Translations under genes and position numbers: made by a program
Assembly: GCF_015694425.1 (NCBI RefSeq)
Contig: NZ_JADQDN010000002.1
Span: 372,001 to 436,000 of the forward strand
Source of the DNA: Microvirga terrestris
GTDB taxonomy: Bacteria > Pseudomonadota > Alphaproteobacteria > Rhizobiales > Beijerinckiaceae
Reading direction: 5' to 3'
DNA length: 64,000 nt
The notes under the pieces: model-generated
What the model saw: only the letters and a program-made list of their open reading frames with translations
The model's database searches: none
Told to the model about the DNA's origin: nothing
In this document: piece by piece, positions 53,541 to 61,905 of the stretch
How the letters are laid out: each line of letters begins with the position of its first letter
How positions within the stretch are numbered: the first letter of the stretch is position 1

Positions 53541-54818
53541 ATGAACATTCTTCTCATCGGTTCCGGAGGACGGGAGCATGCTCTGGCCCGCAGCCTCTCG
53601 GCGAGCGCGCTCTGCGACAAGCTCCTGATCGCCCCGGGCAATCCGGGTACGGCGCAGCATGGCACCAATGTGGTCCTGGATGTTGCCGACCATCCCGCCG
53701 TGATCGATTTCTGCCGGGTGATGAAGATCGATTTCGTGGTGGTCGGGCCCGAGGCGCCCCTCGTGACCGGTCTCGTGGACGACCTGAAGGGGGCCGGCAT
53801 CAAGGCGTTCGGGCCGAGCAAGGCTGCCGCCCAGCTCGAAGGCTCCAAGGCCTTCACCAAGGATCTCTGCGCCGAGTTCGGCATTCCCACCGCCGCCTAC
53901 CGGCGCTTCACCGACGCGGAGACGGCGAAAGCCTATGTGCGCAGCTACGGCGTGCCGATCGTGGTGAAGGCGGACGGATTGGCCGCCGGCAAGGGCGTGG
54001 TGGTGGCCACCTCCTTCGAGGAGGCGGAAGGCGCCATCGACATGATGATCGGCGGCGGTCTCGGTGCGGCCGGAGCCGAGGTGGTGATCGAGGCCTTTCT
54101 CGAAGGCGAGGAGGCGAGCTTCTTTGCGCTCTGCGACGGCACCCGGGCGATCCCGTTCGGCACCGCCCAGGACCACAAGCGCGTGTTCGACGAAGACAAG
54201 GGCCCGAACACCGGCGGCATGGGGGCTTATTCGCCCGCCGCCGTGCTGACGCCGGACCTGCAGGCGCGCGTGATGCGGGAGATCATCGAGCCGACGCTCG
54301 CCGGCATGAAGGCGCGGGGCATGCCCTATACGGGCATCCTCTATGCCGGGCTGATGCTCACCAAGGATGGGCCGCAGCTCATCGAATACAATGCGCGCCT
54401 CGGCGATCCGGAAACACAGGTGCTGCTGCCGCGCCTGAAATCCGACCTCGTCACCGCCCTGCTCGCCGCCTGCGACGGCATGCTGAACAGCATCTCCCTG
54501 CAATGGTCGGATGCGGCAGCGCTCACCGTCGTTATGGCCGCTCAGGGCTATCCCGGAGCGGTCGAGAAAGGCTCGGAGATCAAAGGCATCGACAGGGCCG
54601 AGGAACTCAACGACGTGATCGTCTTCCATGCCGGCACGAAGCAGAACGGCGACCGGATCCTCGCCCATGGCGGACGGGTACTCAACGTGACTGCCCTCGG
54701 CGCCACCATCACCGAGGCTCAGCGAAAGGCCTATGAGGCTGTGGATCGGATCGACTGGCCCGAGGGCTTCTGCCGCCGCGACATCGGCTGGCGGGCCGTA
54801 GAGCGTGAGCAGGGTTGA
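53541..54818 (+). CDS. purD: Phosphoribosylamine-glycine ligase
   Basis: A 425-residue ATP-grasp enzyme, second step of purine synthesis. The opening [53 protein letters not shown], and [18 protein letters not shown] are complete family blocks. The length is normal. The ATG at 53541 is preceded by CAGGAGGCAAGCCC. The shared upstream region with divergent xseA is about 185 bases, and no purine riboswitch is evident in it. Confidence 0.97.
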   Translation: MNILLIGSGGREHALARSLSASALCDKLLIAPGNPGTAQHGTNVVLDVADHPAVIDFCRVMKIDFVVVGPEAPLVTGLVDDLKGAGIKAFGPSKAAAQLEGSKAFTKDLCAEFGIPTAAYRRFTDAETAKAYVRSYGVPIVVKADGLAAGKGVVVATSFEEAEGAIDMMIGGGLGAAGAEVVIEAFLEGEEASFFALCDGTRAIPFGTAQDHKRVFDEDKGPNTGGMGAYSPAAVLTPDLQARVMREIIEPTLAGMKARGMPYTGILYAGLMLTKDGPQLIEYNARLGDPETQVLLPRLKSDLVTALLAACDGMLNSISLQWSDAAALTVVMAAQGYPGAVEKGSEIKGIDRAEELNDVIVFHAGTKQNGDRILAHGGRVLNVTALGATITEAQRKAYEAVDRIDWPEGFCRRDIGWRAVEREQG

Positions 54819-54967
54819 AAACTCCTCCTACCCCTATTGACTGATGACGTTGGGTAAGTTTTCTCTCGTCCGGGTTGCGCCTCATTTTCCAGAGCCAGCT
54901 CATCAATTTTGAGGAGCGGCGCTCTAGCTTAAGATGGAGGCCATTCCATAACGCCGAGCGGCTGCCC

Positions 54968-55876
54968 ATGAGCGATGATCTGTTTCCCGGTTTCCAGAGC
55001 CATTGGATCGATACCGAGGTCGGCCGCATCTTCGCGCGCAGCAAGGGCAATGGAAGGCCGCTGGTGCTGCTGCACGGCTTTCCGCAGACGCATGCCATGT
55101 GGCACCATCTGGCACCGACGCTCGCCGAGACCCACACGGTCGTCTGCATGGATCTGCGCGGCTATGGCTGGTCCACAGCACCCAATGGGGATGCAAAGCA
55201 CGAGACCTATTCCAAGCGGGCCATGGGCCGGGATGTCATCGAGGTCATGGAAGCCCTCGGTCATGTACATTTCGCCGTCGCCGGGCACGATCGCGGGGCA
55301 CGCGTCGGCTATCGGCTCGCGCTGGATCATCCGGGCCGGGTCGAGCGCCTCGCGCTGCTCGATATCCTGCCAACATATCATGTGTGGGAGCAGATGCGGG
55401 CCGGCACGATCCCGAAAGCGCATTGGGGCTATCTCTCGCAACCCTATCCGGTGCCCGAGGAGGATATCGGGCGCGATCCGATTCCGTATTTTGAAGGATT
55501 GATGCGGCAATGGTCTGCCGCCGGCGACCTCGGTGCCTTCGATCACAGAGCGCTGGAAGCTTATTGGCAGAGCTGCAACGAGCCCACCCGCATTCATGCC
55601 TTCTGCGAGGATTATCGGGCCGGCGCAACGCGCGATATCGAAGCCGATGAAGCCGACCTTGCCGCCGGCAAGACGATCTCCTGCCCGACCTACGTGATCT
55701 GGAGCGACTTCTATCTCGTCAGCGGCCCGATGGGCCACGCGCAGAAGCCGATCGATATCTGGCGCCGCAGCTTCGCGCCGAAGGCGAATGGCATCGGCGT
55801 CACATCGGGACATTTCGTAGCGGAGGAAAACCCAAGCGCAACCCTTGAGGCGCTGCAGGCCTTCCTGCTCAGCTGA
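54968..55876 (+). CDS. Alpha/beta hydrolase, probable haloacetate dehalogenase
   Basis: A 302-residue alpha/beta hydrolase. The nucleophile is Asp108 in VAGHDRGARVGYR, with Arg109 and Arg112 to hold the carboxylate; the acid is Asp132 and the base His282 in SGHFVAEE. His152-Trp153 and Tyr216 match the halide pocket known from fluoroacetate dehalogenase (RPA1163-type). This set separates defluorinating enzymes from ordinary epoxide hydrolases, which have other residues after the Asp. Substrate and activity are inferred from these residues. Monocistronic. Confidence 0.82.
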   Translation: MSDDLFPGFQSHWIDTEVGRIFARSKGNGRPLVLLHGFPQTHAMWHHLAPTLAETHTVVCMDLRGYGWSTAPNGDAKHETYSKRAMGRDVIEVMEALGHVHFAVAGHDRGARVGYRLALDHPGRVERLALLDILPTYHVWEQMRAGTIPKAHWGYLSQPYPVPEEDIGRDPIPYFEGLMRQWSAAGDLGAFDHRALEAYWQSCNEPTRIHAFCEDYRAGATRDIEADEADLAAGKTISCPTYVIWSDFYLVSGPMGHAQKPIDIWRRSFAPKANGIGVTSGHFVAEENPSATLEALQAFLLS

Positions 55877-55965
55877 GGTCGGACAACCTGCATCGGTCCC
55901 GGCATCCCTGCCGGAGGAACCTGTCATGCAAGCGGCACGTTCACCGCTGCAGACGGGATCCTTTC

Positions 55966-56394
55966 ATGGCCAATCATATTTCGGACCAGCCGAACGCTCA
56001 GGACTCATTATCCGACACTGAAGTCATTCCCATCGCGGAAGAAAAGCTGCGCCTCGACAAGCGAGAGGTCATAACGGGCAAGGTTCGTGTGCGCACCAGC
56101 GTCGATGTCGAGACGGAACTGGTCAAGGCCACGCTCGAAGGCGAAACCATTGAAGTGACGCGCGTTCCCATTGATCGGATCGTCGAGCGCGCGCCCGAGG
56201 TTCGCACCGAGAACGACGTGACGATCATTCCCGTTCTCGAGGAAATTCTTGTCGTCGAGAAACGTCTTGTCCTGAAAGAGGAACTCCACGTTCACAAGCG
56301 CAGGACCACTGAAGACGTTGAGGCACCGGTAGAGCTTCGCAAGCAACGCGTCATCATCGAGCGGGTGCCGGTCGATGACGACATAGACCCGTGA
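55966..56394 (+). CDS. DUF2382-domain protein
   Basis: A 142-residue protein made almost entirely of one DUF2382 (YsnF/AvaK) domain: EVIPIAEEKLRLDKREVITGKVRV, then VPIDRIVERAPEVRTEN, ending with a repeat-like VIPVLEEILVVEKRLVLKEELHVHKRR. The two halves share the pattern IP-x-x-EE-x-L-x-x-x-KR and look like an internal duplication. The domain occurs in stress-induced proteins of Bacillus and in photosynthetic-barrel relatives; function unclear. A related, larger gene follows 166 bases downstream. Confidence 0.85.
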   Translation: MANHISDQPNAQDSLSDTEVIPIAEEKLRLDKREVITGKVRVRTSVDVETELVKATLEGETIEVTRVPIDRIVERAPEVRTENDVTIIPVLEEILVVEKRLVLKEELHVHKRRTTEDVEAPVELRKQRVIIERVPVDDDIDP

Positions 56395-56560
56395 AAGCAC
56401 GTGAACAGCTTGTCCTTAGGAACGAAGTCGACGAGCAGCAATTGATAGATCAATGCGTCTGGTGCCGCGATGTTTTCCTGTAACGCGGTCCAGGCATCCT
56501 GAAACACCTGAAACGTTTAGCAACGGCGCCGTATTTTCGCGGCCCTGGAGATATTGTGCA

Positions 56561-57499
56561 ATGGCCAAGACTGTAACCTGCCTCTTCGGCAGCGACTCTC
56601 AAGCTTCTTCCATCGTCCGTGAGCTGGAGCAATCGGGCATCTCGCAGGGCAAAATCTGCCTGTTCACTGCATCCGGCAACAATCGCACCTGGGACAGCAC
56701 CAGCAGCTTCGACGAGAGCTCCAGCGGATCGCATCATGATCGCGTCGAGAACTATCTGACCACGAATGGGGTGCCGCACGATGACGCCCGCGCCTATGCG
56801 GAAGGCGTGCGCCGCGGCCACGCTCTCATCGCCGTGCGTTGCAATGACGACGAGGTTGACCGCGTTGTCGACATTCTCGACGACGACGATGTGCTCGATC
56901 TCGACGAGCGGCAGGATGCTTGGCGGTCGGAAGGCTGGAGCCATCAGGATTCAGGCGTTGCAGATCTGGGCGGTACGGCAACGACGTCCGCAGGCATGCT
57001 GGGCAGCGGCCTGACAGAGGGAAGCGCTATACGCGACCATGAAAGCCTTCAGGATGATCGCCTGTACGCTCAGAGCCGCAGTTCGGATGGCGACGAGGTG
57101 ATCCCCGTTGCCGAGGAAGAGCTGCATGTGGGCAAGCGGGAGGTCAGTCACGGTCGCGTCCGCATCCGCTCCCACGTGACCGAGCGTCCCGTCGAGGAGC
57201 AGGTTTCACTGAGAGAGGAACGCGTGTCCGTCGAGCGCCGCCCGGCCGAGGGCACCCTGCGCGCCGGCTCGGTGAACGACGGCGATCTCTTCCGCGAGCG
57301 CACCATCGAGATGGAAGAGCGGGCCGAAGAAGCTGTTGTCTCGAAAGAAGCTCGCGTGGTTGAGGAAGTAGTGGTGCGCAAGGATGCCGACCAGCGCACG
57401 CAAACCGTCTCCGACACGGTGCGCAAAACCGAGGTTGAGGTTGACGACGACCGCAGCGCCGGCATCTCCCGCACCGGCACGACGGATAAGAGCCGCTAA
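56561..57499 (+). CDS. YflT-like plus DUF2382 stress protein
   Basis: A 312-residue acidic protein. Residues 1-110 resemble the general stress protein 17M/YflT domain (TVTCLFGSDSQASSIVREL; YLTTNGVPHDDARAYAEGV). A Ser/Gly-rich linker (about 110-180) connects to a DUF2382 domain (about 185-300) beginning EVIPVAEEELHVGKREVSHG. This domain pair is often found in desiccation- or salt-stress genes; function is not proven. The ATG follows GGAG at about 11 bases. A strong terminator ends the unit. Confidence 0.85.
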   Translation: MAKTVTCLFGSDSQASSIVRELEQSGISQGKICLFTASGNNRTWDSTSSFDESSSGSHHDRVENYLTTNGVPHDDARAYAEGVRRGHALIAVRCNDDEVDRVVDILDDDDVLDLDERQDAWRSEGWSHQDSGVADLGGTATTSAGMLGSGLTEGSAIRDHESLQDDRLYAQSRSSDGDEVIPVAEEELHVGKREVSHGRVRIRSHVTERPVEEQVSLREERVSVERRPAEGTLRAGSVNDGDLFRERTIEMEERAEEAVVSKEARVVEEVVVRKDADQRTQTVSDTVRKTEVEVDDDRSAGISRTGTTDKSR

Positions 57500-57522
57500 C
57501 GCAGTTCTATAAATTGAGGCAG

Positions 57523-57550
57523 AGCCCGGAGCGATCGCTCCGGGCTTTTT
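57523..57550 (+). terminator. Rho-independent terminator after the DUF2382 genes
   Basis: A perfect inverted repeat AGCCCGGAGCGATCGCTCCGGGCT (given here as two arms: AGCCCGGAGCGA and TCGCTCCGGGCT, 57523-57546) followed by a T run to 57550. It lies 24 bases past the stop codon. Confidence 0.93.
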
Positions 57551-57560
57551 CATGCGGCTC

Positions 57561-58037
57561 TCACCGCCTCCCCTCGAAAAACTCCCGCAGCAATGCGGCC
57601 GCCTCGCTTTCCCTGATGCCGCCATAGACCTCCGGTGCGTGGTGGCAGGTCGGCTGATCGAAGAAGCGCACGCCGCTGTCGATTGCACCGCCTTTCGAGT
57701 CATGGGCGGCGTAATAGACCCGGCGGATGCGGGCAAACGAGATCGCTCCGGCGCACATGGTGCAGGGTTCCAGCGTCACGTAGAGGTCGCAGCCGGAGAG
57801 ACGCTCATCGTCGAGGGCCTCGCAGGCCCGGCGGATGGCGAGCAACTCGGCATGGGCCGATGGATCACGCAGTTCGCGTGGGCGGTTGCCGGCAGAAGCC
57901 ACGATGCGCCCGTCCCTGACGATGACAGCCCCCACCGGCACCTCGCCGCGCGCGGCAGCGGCACGGGCCTCGTCGAAGGCCACGCTCATAGGATCGGCCT
58001 GTCTCGGATCAAGCGGCGTGTGATCGGCGTTGTCCAT
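57561..58037 (-). CDS. tadA: tRNA adenosine(34) deaminase
   Basis: A 158-residue zinc deaminase that converts the wobble A34 of tRNA-Arg to inosine. The zinc and catalytic motifs are SAHAELLAI (HAE) and TLEPCTMCAGAISFARI (PCxxC), and the length is normal. GEVPVGAVIVRDG and SKGGAIDSG are further TadA blocks. The ATG at 58035-58037 is preferred; the frame remains open upstream into the neighbouring gene but there it is not coding. It is divergent from the pseudouridine synthase gene. Confidence 0.92.
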   Translation of the reverse strand: MDNADHTPLDPRQADPMSVAFDEARAAAARGEVPVGAVIVRDGRIVASAGNRPRELRDPSAHAELLAIRRACEALDDERLSGCDLYVTLEPCTMCAGAISFARIRRVYYAAHDSKGGAIDSGVRFFDQPTCHHAPEVYGGIRESEAAALLREFFEGRR

Positions 58038-58114
58038 CACTCTCTTGGTTCTCCATGACTCTCGTAGTGCCCTTGGCCCTCGCTTCTCTTGGGCACCTCT
58101 GCTATCAGGCTCCC

Positions 58115-60265
58115 ATGACCGACAGCAACGACGATAATCGCAAGGGCCGTCCGCCGGGACGCTCCGACCGTGGCCGCCCCTCATCCGGCGACCGCCCCCG
58201 CAAGCCCCGCGAAGGCGGCGAGCGCCCCTTCCGCGCCCGTGGCGACGACGACCGCCCGCGCAAGCCCCGTGCCGCCGGAGACAAACCTTTCCGCAGCCGC
58301 GATGGGGACAAGCCGTTTCGCCCGCGGACCGAGGGTGGCGACCGGCCTGTCCGCAGCCGTGACAACGACGACCGTCCCCGCCGTTCCGAAAGCGGCGACA
58401 AGAAGCCTTTCCGACCACGCACGGAGGGCGGCGACAAGCCGTTTCGCGCCCGCAGTGCCGGTGACAAGCCGTTCCGCCCCCGCGGTGAAGGCGGCGACAA
58501 GCCCTTCCGTCCGCGCCGCGAGGATGGCGACCGCCCCTTCCGGGGTCGTGGCGGCGACGAGCGCCCGCGCCGTTTCGACCGTTCGAGCGAGGACCGCCCG
58601 CGCCGCACCCGCGAGGAGCAGCCTGCGGTGCAGGCCGAGCCTCAGGAGCCGGTCGAGGACCGTATCGCCAAGGTGATCGCCCGGGCGGGCATCGCGTCCC
58701 GCCGCGACGTGGAGGTGATGATTGCTGAAGGCCGCGTGACCCTCAACGGAAAGGTGCTGGAGAGCCCCGCCGTCAACGTGACGGCGGCCGACACGATCAC
58801 CGTGGACGGCGAGCCCCTGCCCACCAAAGAGCGCACGCGCCTGTGGCTGTTCCACAAGCCGCGCGGCCTCGTGACCACGGCCAAGGATCCGGAGGGACGC
58901 CCCACCGTGTTCGACAACCTGCCCGAGGATCTGCCCCGCGTGGTGGCGATCGGACGCCTCGACATCAACACCGAAGGCCTGCTGCTGCTCACCAACGACG
59001 GCGGCCTTGCCCGCGTCATCGCCCATCCCGACACCGGCTGGCTGCGCCGCTACAAGGTGCGCGCCCACGGCGAGGTGAACCAGGCCGATCTCGACAAACT
59101 GCGCGACGGCATCTCCATCGACGGCATCGACTACGGCCCCATCGAGGCGCGCCTCGACCGGGTGCAGGGCGACAACGCCTGGATCACCATGGGCCTGCGC
59201 GAGGGCAAGAACCGCGAGATCAAGCGCATCCTCGAGCATATGGGCCTGCAGGTGAACCGCCTGATCCGCATGTCGTTCGGCCCGTTCCAGCTCGGCGACC
59301 TCGAGGTTGGCCTCGTGGAAGAGGTGCGCACCAGGATACTGAAGGACCAGCTCGGCGAAGCGCTCGCTGTTGAGGCCGGCGTCGATTTCGAGAGCCCGGT
59401 GCGCGAGCCCATCGCACCCTTCGGCTCCTCGAAAAAGGACCGCCAGGAGCGAGACGAGCGCCCGGCTCGTTCCGCCCGCGGCCGCGATGAGGAGCGCCCG
59501 CGCCGTCGTCGCGACGATGACGAGCGGCCGTTCCGCGCCCGTGACGGCGAACGTCGCGGTCGCGACGAGGAGGAACCCGCAAAGCGCCCCTCCCGCCTCG
59601 ACCCGAAGCGCAGCGTATGGCGCGCCGGCGAGACCGACGAGGATACGCCGAGCAGGAAGATGCCCCGCCGCGGCGCCGATCCGCGCGAGGCCCGTGCCGT
59701 AGCCGGGGAGCGTCAGCGCGAACGGATGGGCGCGATCACCTCCAAGGAAGGTCGCAAGGTCCGGGTGGAGCGCCTCGTGCGCCAGCCTGAAGCGGAGGAA
59801 GCACCCGCTCCGCGCAGAGGCCGTGGCGCAACATCCGGTGATGATCGCCCACGCCGTCGTGACGATCGAGATGCGGCTCCGGCAAGACGCGAGGGCACAA
59901 GCCGTCCGCCGCGCCGTGACGACGACCGCCCGCGCCGCCCAGCCGGCGACAGGCCGTTCCGCTCCCGTGATGAGGGTTCCGAGGATCGTCCGCGCAGGCC
60001 GCAGGGCGACCGTCCCTTCCGCTCGCGCGAAGGGGGTGATGACCGCCCTCGCCGCTCCGAAGGAGACCGGCCGTTCCGCGCCCGTGGCGACGATGACCGT
60101 CCCCGTCGCGGCCCGCCGCGAGGCGATGGCCCTTCGCGCGGTGGACCGAGAGGCGGTGCCGGCGGCGGATTCAAGAGCGGCCCCAGAGGCGCGTCCAAGG
60201 GCGGCGCCTCGAAGGGCGGCGGCTTCAAAGGTGGTTCCAAGGGCGGCCCGCGCGGCCGCCGCTAA
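58115..60265 (+). CDS. 23S/16S rRNA pseudouridine synthase (RluB/RsuA type) with long Arg-rich tails
   Basis: A 716-residue protein. The enzyme core is residues about 180-425: an S4 RNA-binding domain (IAKVIARAGIASRRDVEVMI) and the catalytic GRLDINTEGLLLLTND with its Asp near 280. On both sides lie low-complexity regions full of DDRPRR, GDKPFRPR and RSRD units, and the tail ends with Gly/Lys-rich GGFKGG repeats (RGG-like). The core alone is about 245 residues, so two thirds of the protein is disordered. Start ATG 58115 is chosen; an in-frame ATG 20 codons upstream is possible. Confidence 0.92.
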   Translation: MTDSNDDNRKGRPPGRSDRGRPSSGDRPRKPREGGERPFRARGDDDRPRKPRAAGDKPFRSRDGDKPFRPRTEGGDRPVRSRDNDDRPRRSESGDKKPFRPRTEGGDKPFRARSAGDKPFRPRGEGGDKPFRPRREDGDRPFRGRGGDERPRRFDRSSEDRPRRTREEQPAVQAEPQEPVEDRIAKVIARAGIASRRDVEVMIAEGRVTLNGKVLESPAVNVTAADTITVDGEPLPTKERTRLWLFHKPRGLVTTAKDPEGRPTVFDNLPEDLPRVVAIGRLDINTEGLLLLTNDGGLARVIAHPDTGWLRRYKVRAHGEVNQADLDKLRDGISIDGIDYGPIEARLDRVQGDNAWITMGLREGKNREIKRILEHMGLQVNRLIRMSFGPFQLGDLEVGLVEEVRTRILKDQLGEALAVEAGVDFESPVREPIAPFGSSKKDRQERDERPARSARGRDEERPRRRRDDDERPFRARDGERRGRDEEEPAKRPSRLDPKRSVWRAGETDEDTPSRKMPRRGADPREARAVAGERQRERMGAITSKEGRKVRVERLVRQPEAEEAPAPRRGRGATSGDDRPRRRDDRDAAPARREGTSRPPRRDDDRPRRPAGDRPFRSRDEGSEDRPRRPQGDRPFRSREGGDDRPRRSEGDRPFRARGDDDRPRRGPPRGDGPSRGGPRGGAGGGFKSGPRGASKGGASKGGGFKGGSKGGPRGRR
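58160..58640. repeat. Degenerate repeats coding the N-terminal Arg-rich region
   Basis: Short degenerate direct repeats (GACAAGCCGTTTCGCCC-like and GACGACCGCCCGCGC-like units) encode recurring GDKPFRxR and DDRPRR peptides. A similar set lies at about 59840-60120. The repeats are imperfect and of varying spacing. Confidence 0.6.
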
Positions 60266-60276
60266 GAAAACACAAA

Positions 60277-60378
60277 CCTCATCCTGAGGAGCAGACGTAG
60301 TCTGCGTCTCGAAAGAGGTTCCAGATACCACTGGAACCTCTTTCGAGACGGTCGCTGCACGACCTCCTCAGGATGAGG
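60277..60378. repeat. Long palindromic intergenic element
   Basis: A 102-base inverted repeat. CCTCATCCTGAGGAG at the left end is mirrored by CTCCTCAGGATGAGG at the right, and the inner arms CTCGAAAGAGGTTCCAG and CTGGAACCTCTTTCGAG pair perfectly around ATACCA. It lies between two genes on the same strand (pseudouridine synthase and rsmD). I recall elements with CCTCATCCTGAGGAG ends as abundant in Rhizobiales genomes, possibly mobilised by REP-type transposases. Confidence 0.8.
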
Positions 60379-60420
60379 CTCTTCGAGGTTTTGTGAGACT
60401 CTCTTCATGAGGTTTGAGCC

Positions 60421-60978
60421 ATGAGAATCGTGGGCGGGCGCTGGCGCGGCCGCTCGCTCAAGGGGCCAAGCTCGGACGCCATCCGCCCGACCTCGGACCG
60501 CCTGCGCGAGACGCTCTTCAACATCCTCCAGCATTCCTACAACGACCCCCTTGAGGGCGCGCGCGTGCTCGACCTGTTCGCCGGCACCGGCGCCTTAGGG
60601 TTGGAAGCACTTTCGCGCGGTGCCGCTTTCGCGCTCTTCGTCGACGACGGCGCCCAGGCCCGCGGCATCATCCGCGAGAATGTGGAAGCCCTCGGCGCCG
60701 GTGGCGCCACCCGCCTCTTCCGCCGCGACGCGACCCGCATGGGCGAGGCCGCGCCCAACGCGCCTTTCTCCGTTGTGTTCTGCGATCCACCCTATGGCAG
60801 GGACCTCGCGCCGAAAGCCCTGCGCTCCTGCGTCGAGGGCGGCTGGCTCGTGCCGGACGCGCTCGTGATCGTGGAAGAAGCGCAGAGCGTCGAGGTCGCA
60901 CTGCCGGAGCGCTTCGAGGAGATCGAGCGGCGGGATTACGGGGAGACCAAGGTGGTGTTCGGGCGGTTCAAGGGGTGA
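60421..60978 (+). CDS. rsmD: 16S rRNA (guanine966-N2)-methyltransferase
   Basis: A 185-residue SAM-dependent methyltransferase acting on G966 of 16S rRNA. MRIVGGRWRGRSLKGP and RPTSDRLRETLFNIL open the protein; FAGTGALGLEALSRGA is motif I and FCDPPYG the catalytic DPPY. The length matches the family. It follows the pseudouridine synthase gene, a usual pairing of rRNA modification genes. Confidence 0.95.
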   Translation: MRIVGGRWRGRSLKGPSSDAIRPTSDRLRETLFNILQHSYNDPLEGARVLDLFAGTGALGLEALSRGAAFALFVDDGAQARGIIRENVEALGAGGATRLFRRDATRMGEAAPNAPFSVVFCDPPYGRDLAPKALRSCVEGGWLVPDALVIVEEAQSVEVALPERFEEIERRDYGETKVVFGRFKG

Positions 60979-60996
60979 GTGGTTTGCAGGCTTCCC

Positions 60997-61755
60997 TCAT
61001 GTCCGAGCAGCGCGAGGAGCACGCCGTCGAACAATTCCTGCAGCAAGCCAGACGGCTCCCGCTCCAAGGACGGTTGGAACGAGCCAGAGTTCGAAGCTGA
61101 GGCCGCTCAGCACCGAGAGCCAGAACGTCACGATCAGAAGAAACAGGCAGACCATTGCGCCGACCAGTAACAGGATGGTCCGGACAAAGATTCGGACACC
61201 TCGGGAGCGGAGGTTCAAGGGAAGCGGAATCAGAGCAAATGCTCCAACGGCCGCAAGAGCCGCTATCATCGCAAGTCCGGGGGCGGATTGACGTGCCGCC
61301 ATCAAGTTTGCTGTCAGAATTTCGCGAGCGCTAGCGTCACGCATTGTAAACCCCCAGCTCTCGTCCCCGTCCTCCAGATCCCAATCGTCCGTCCGGTCAC
61401 CATCCCGGACGTCAGGCTGTACTGGCCCTTGCCTGAAGGAGCCCGCCTCAAGGTCATAGATGCGCTCGTTCCTCAGATCGACGATGAGGCAGGCATGCTC
61501 GGCACTGCATGGGATCACGATTGAACGGGCCTTCGGGCCTCTCGCCACAAGCTGTCCCTTGGAATTCACGATCAGGGGGCGGACCGGATCAGTGAAGAAA
61601 ATACCATCTCCATGGAGCAGCCTTACTTGACCGATCTCGCCATCGGCTAAACGGATGCTTTCGATCTGCGAATAGTAGGGTCGATGTGCGAAAGCGGGCG
61701 CGGATGCTATCAGACAGCCTAATGTCAACATGCATAGGGCTAAAACAAACCTCAT
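60997..61755 (-). CDS. Exported or membrane protein of unknown function
   Basis: A 252-residue protein. The signal peptide (cut near AFAHRP) is followed by an extracytoplasmic domain of about 140 residues containing IPCSAEHACLIVDLRNERIYDL and an acidic stretch (DVRDGDRTDDWDLEDGDE). Three membrane segments (about 158-180, 187-207 and 215-240) make up the C-terminal third. No family was recognised. The base composition is slightly lower in GC than that of neighbours. It converges with rsmD and is divergent from the large RTX gene. Confidence 0.7.
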   Translation of the reverse strand: MRFVLALCMLTLGCLIASAPAFAHRPYYSQIESIRLADGEIGQVRLLHGDGIFFTDPVRPLIVNSKGQLVARGPKARSIVIPCSAEHACLIVDLRNERIYDLEAGSFRQGPVQPDVRDGDRTDDWDLEDGDESWGFTMRDASAREILTANLMAARQSAPGLAMIAALAAVGAFALIPLPLNLRSRGVRIFVRTILLLVGAMVCLFLLIVTFWLSVLSGLSFELWLVPTVLGAGAVWLAAGIVRRRAPRAART

Positions 61756-61905
61756 CCTGCACCTTTACAGAAAGACCGAACTGCTCCGCCATAATAGCGC
61801 AATATTATTCTATATTCGTCAAGACGGTTGTCCTATAGCTGATTCTGCATAACATTGCGTCATCGCGCCGTAAGGCGCCATGGATTGACTGCGACGGGGA
61901 TCGTC

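Noticed and set aside
58181..60331. A 716-codon open frame on the minus strand opposite the pseudouridine synthase gene
   Set aside because: It is the mirror of a GC-rich, Arg-coding repeat region, where stop codons are rare in all frames. Its translation is Ala/Val/Leu/Arg-rich with no domain, while the plus strand encodes a clear enzyme.
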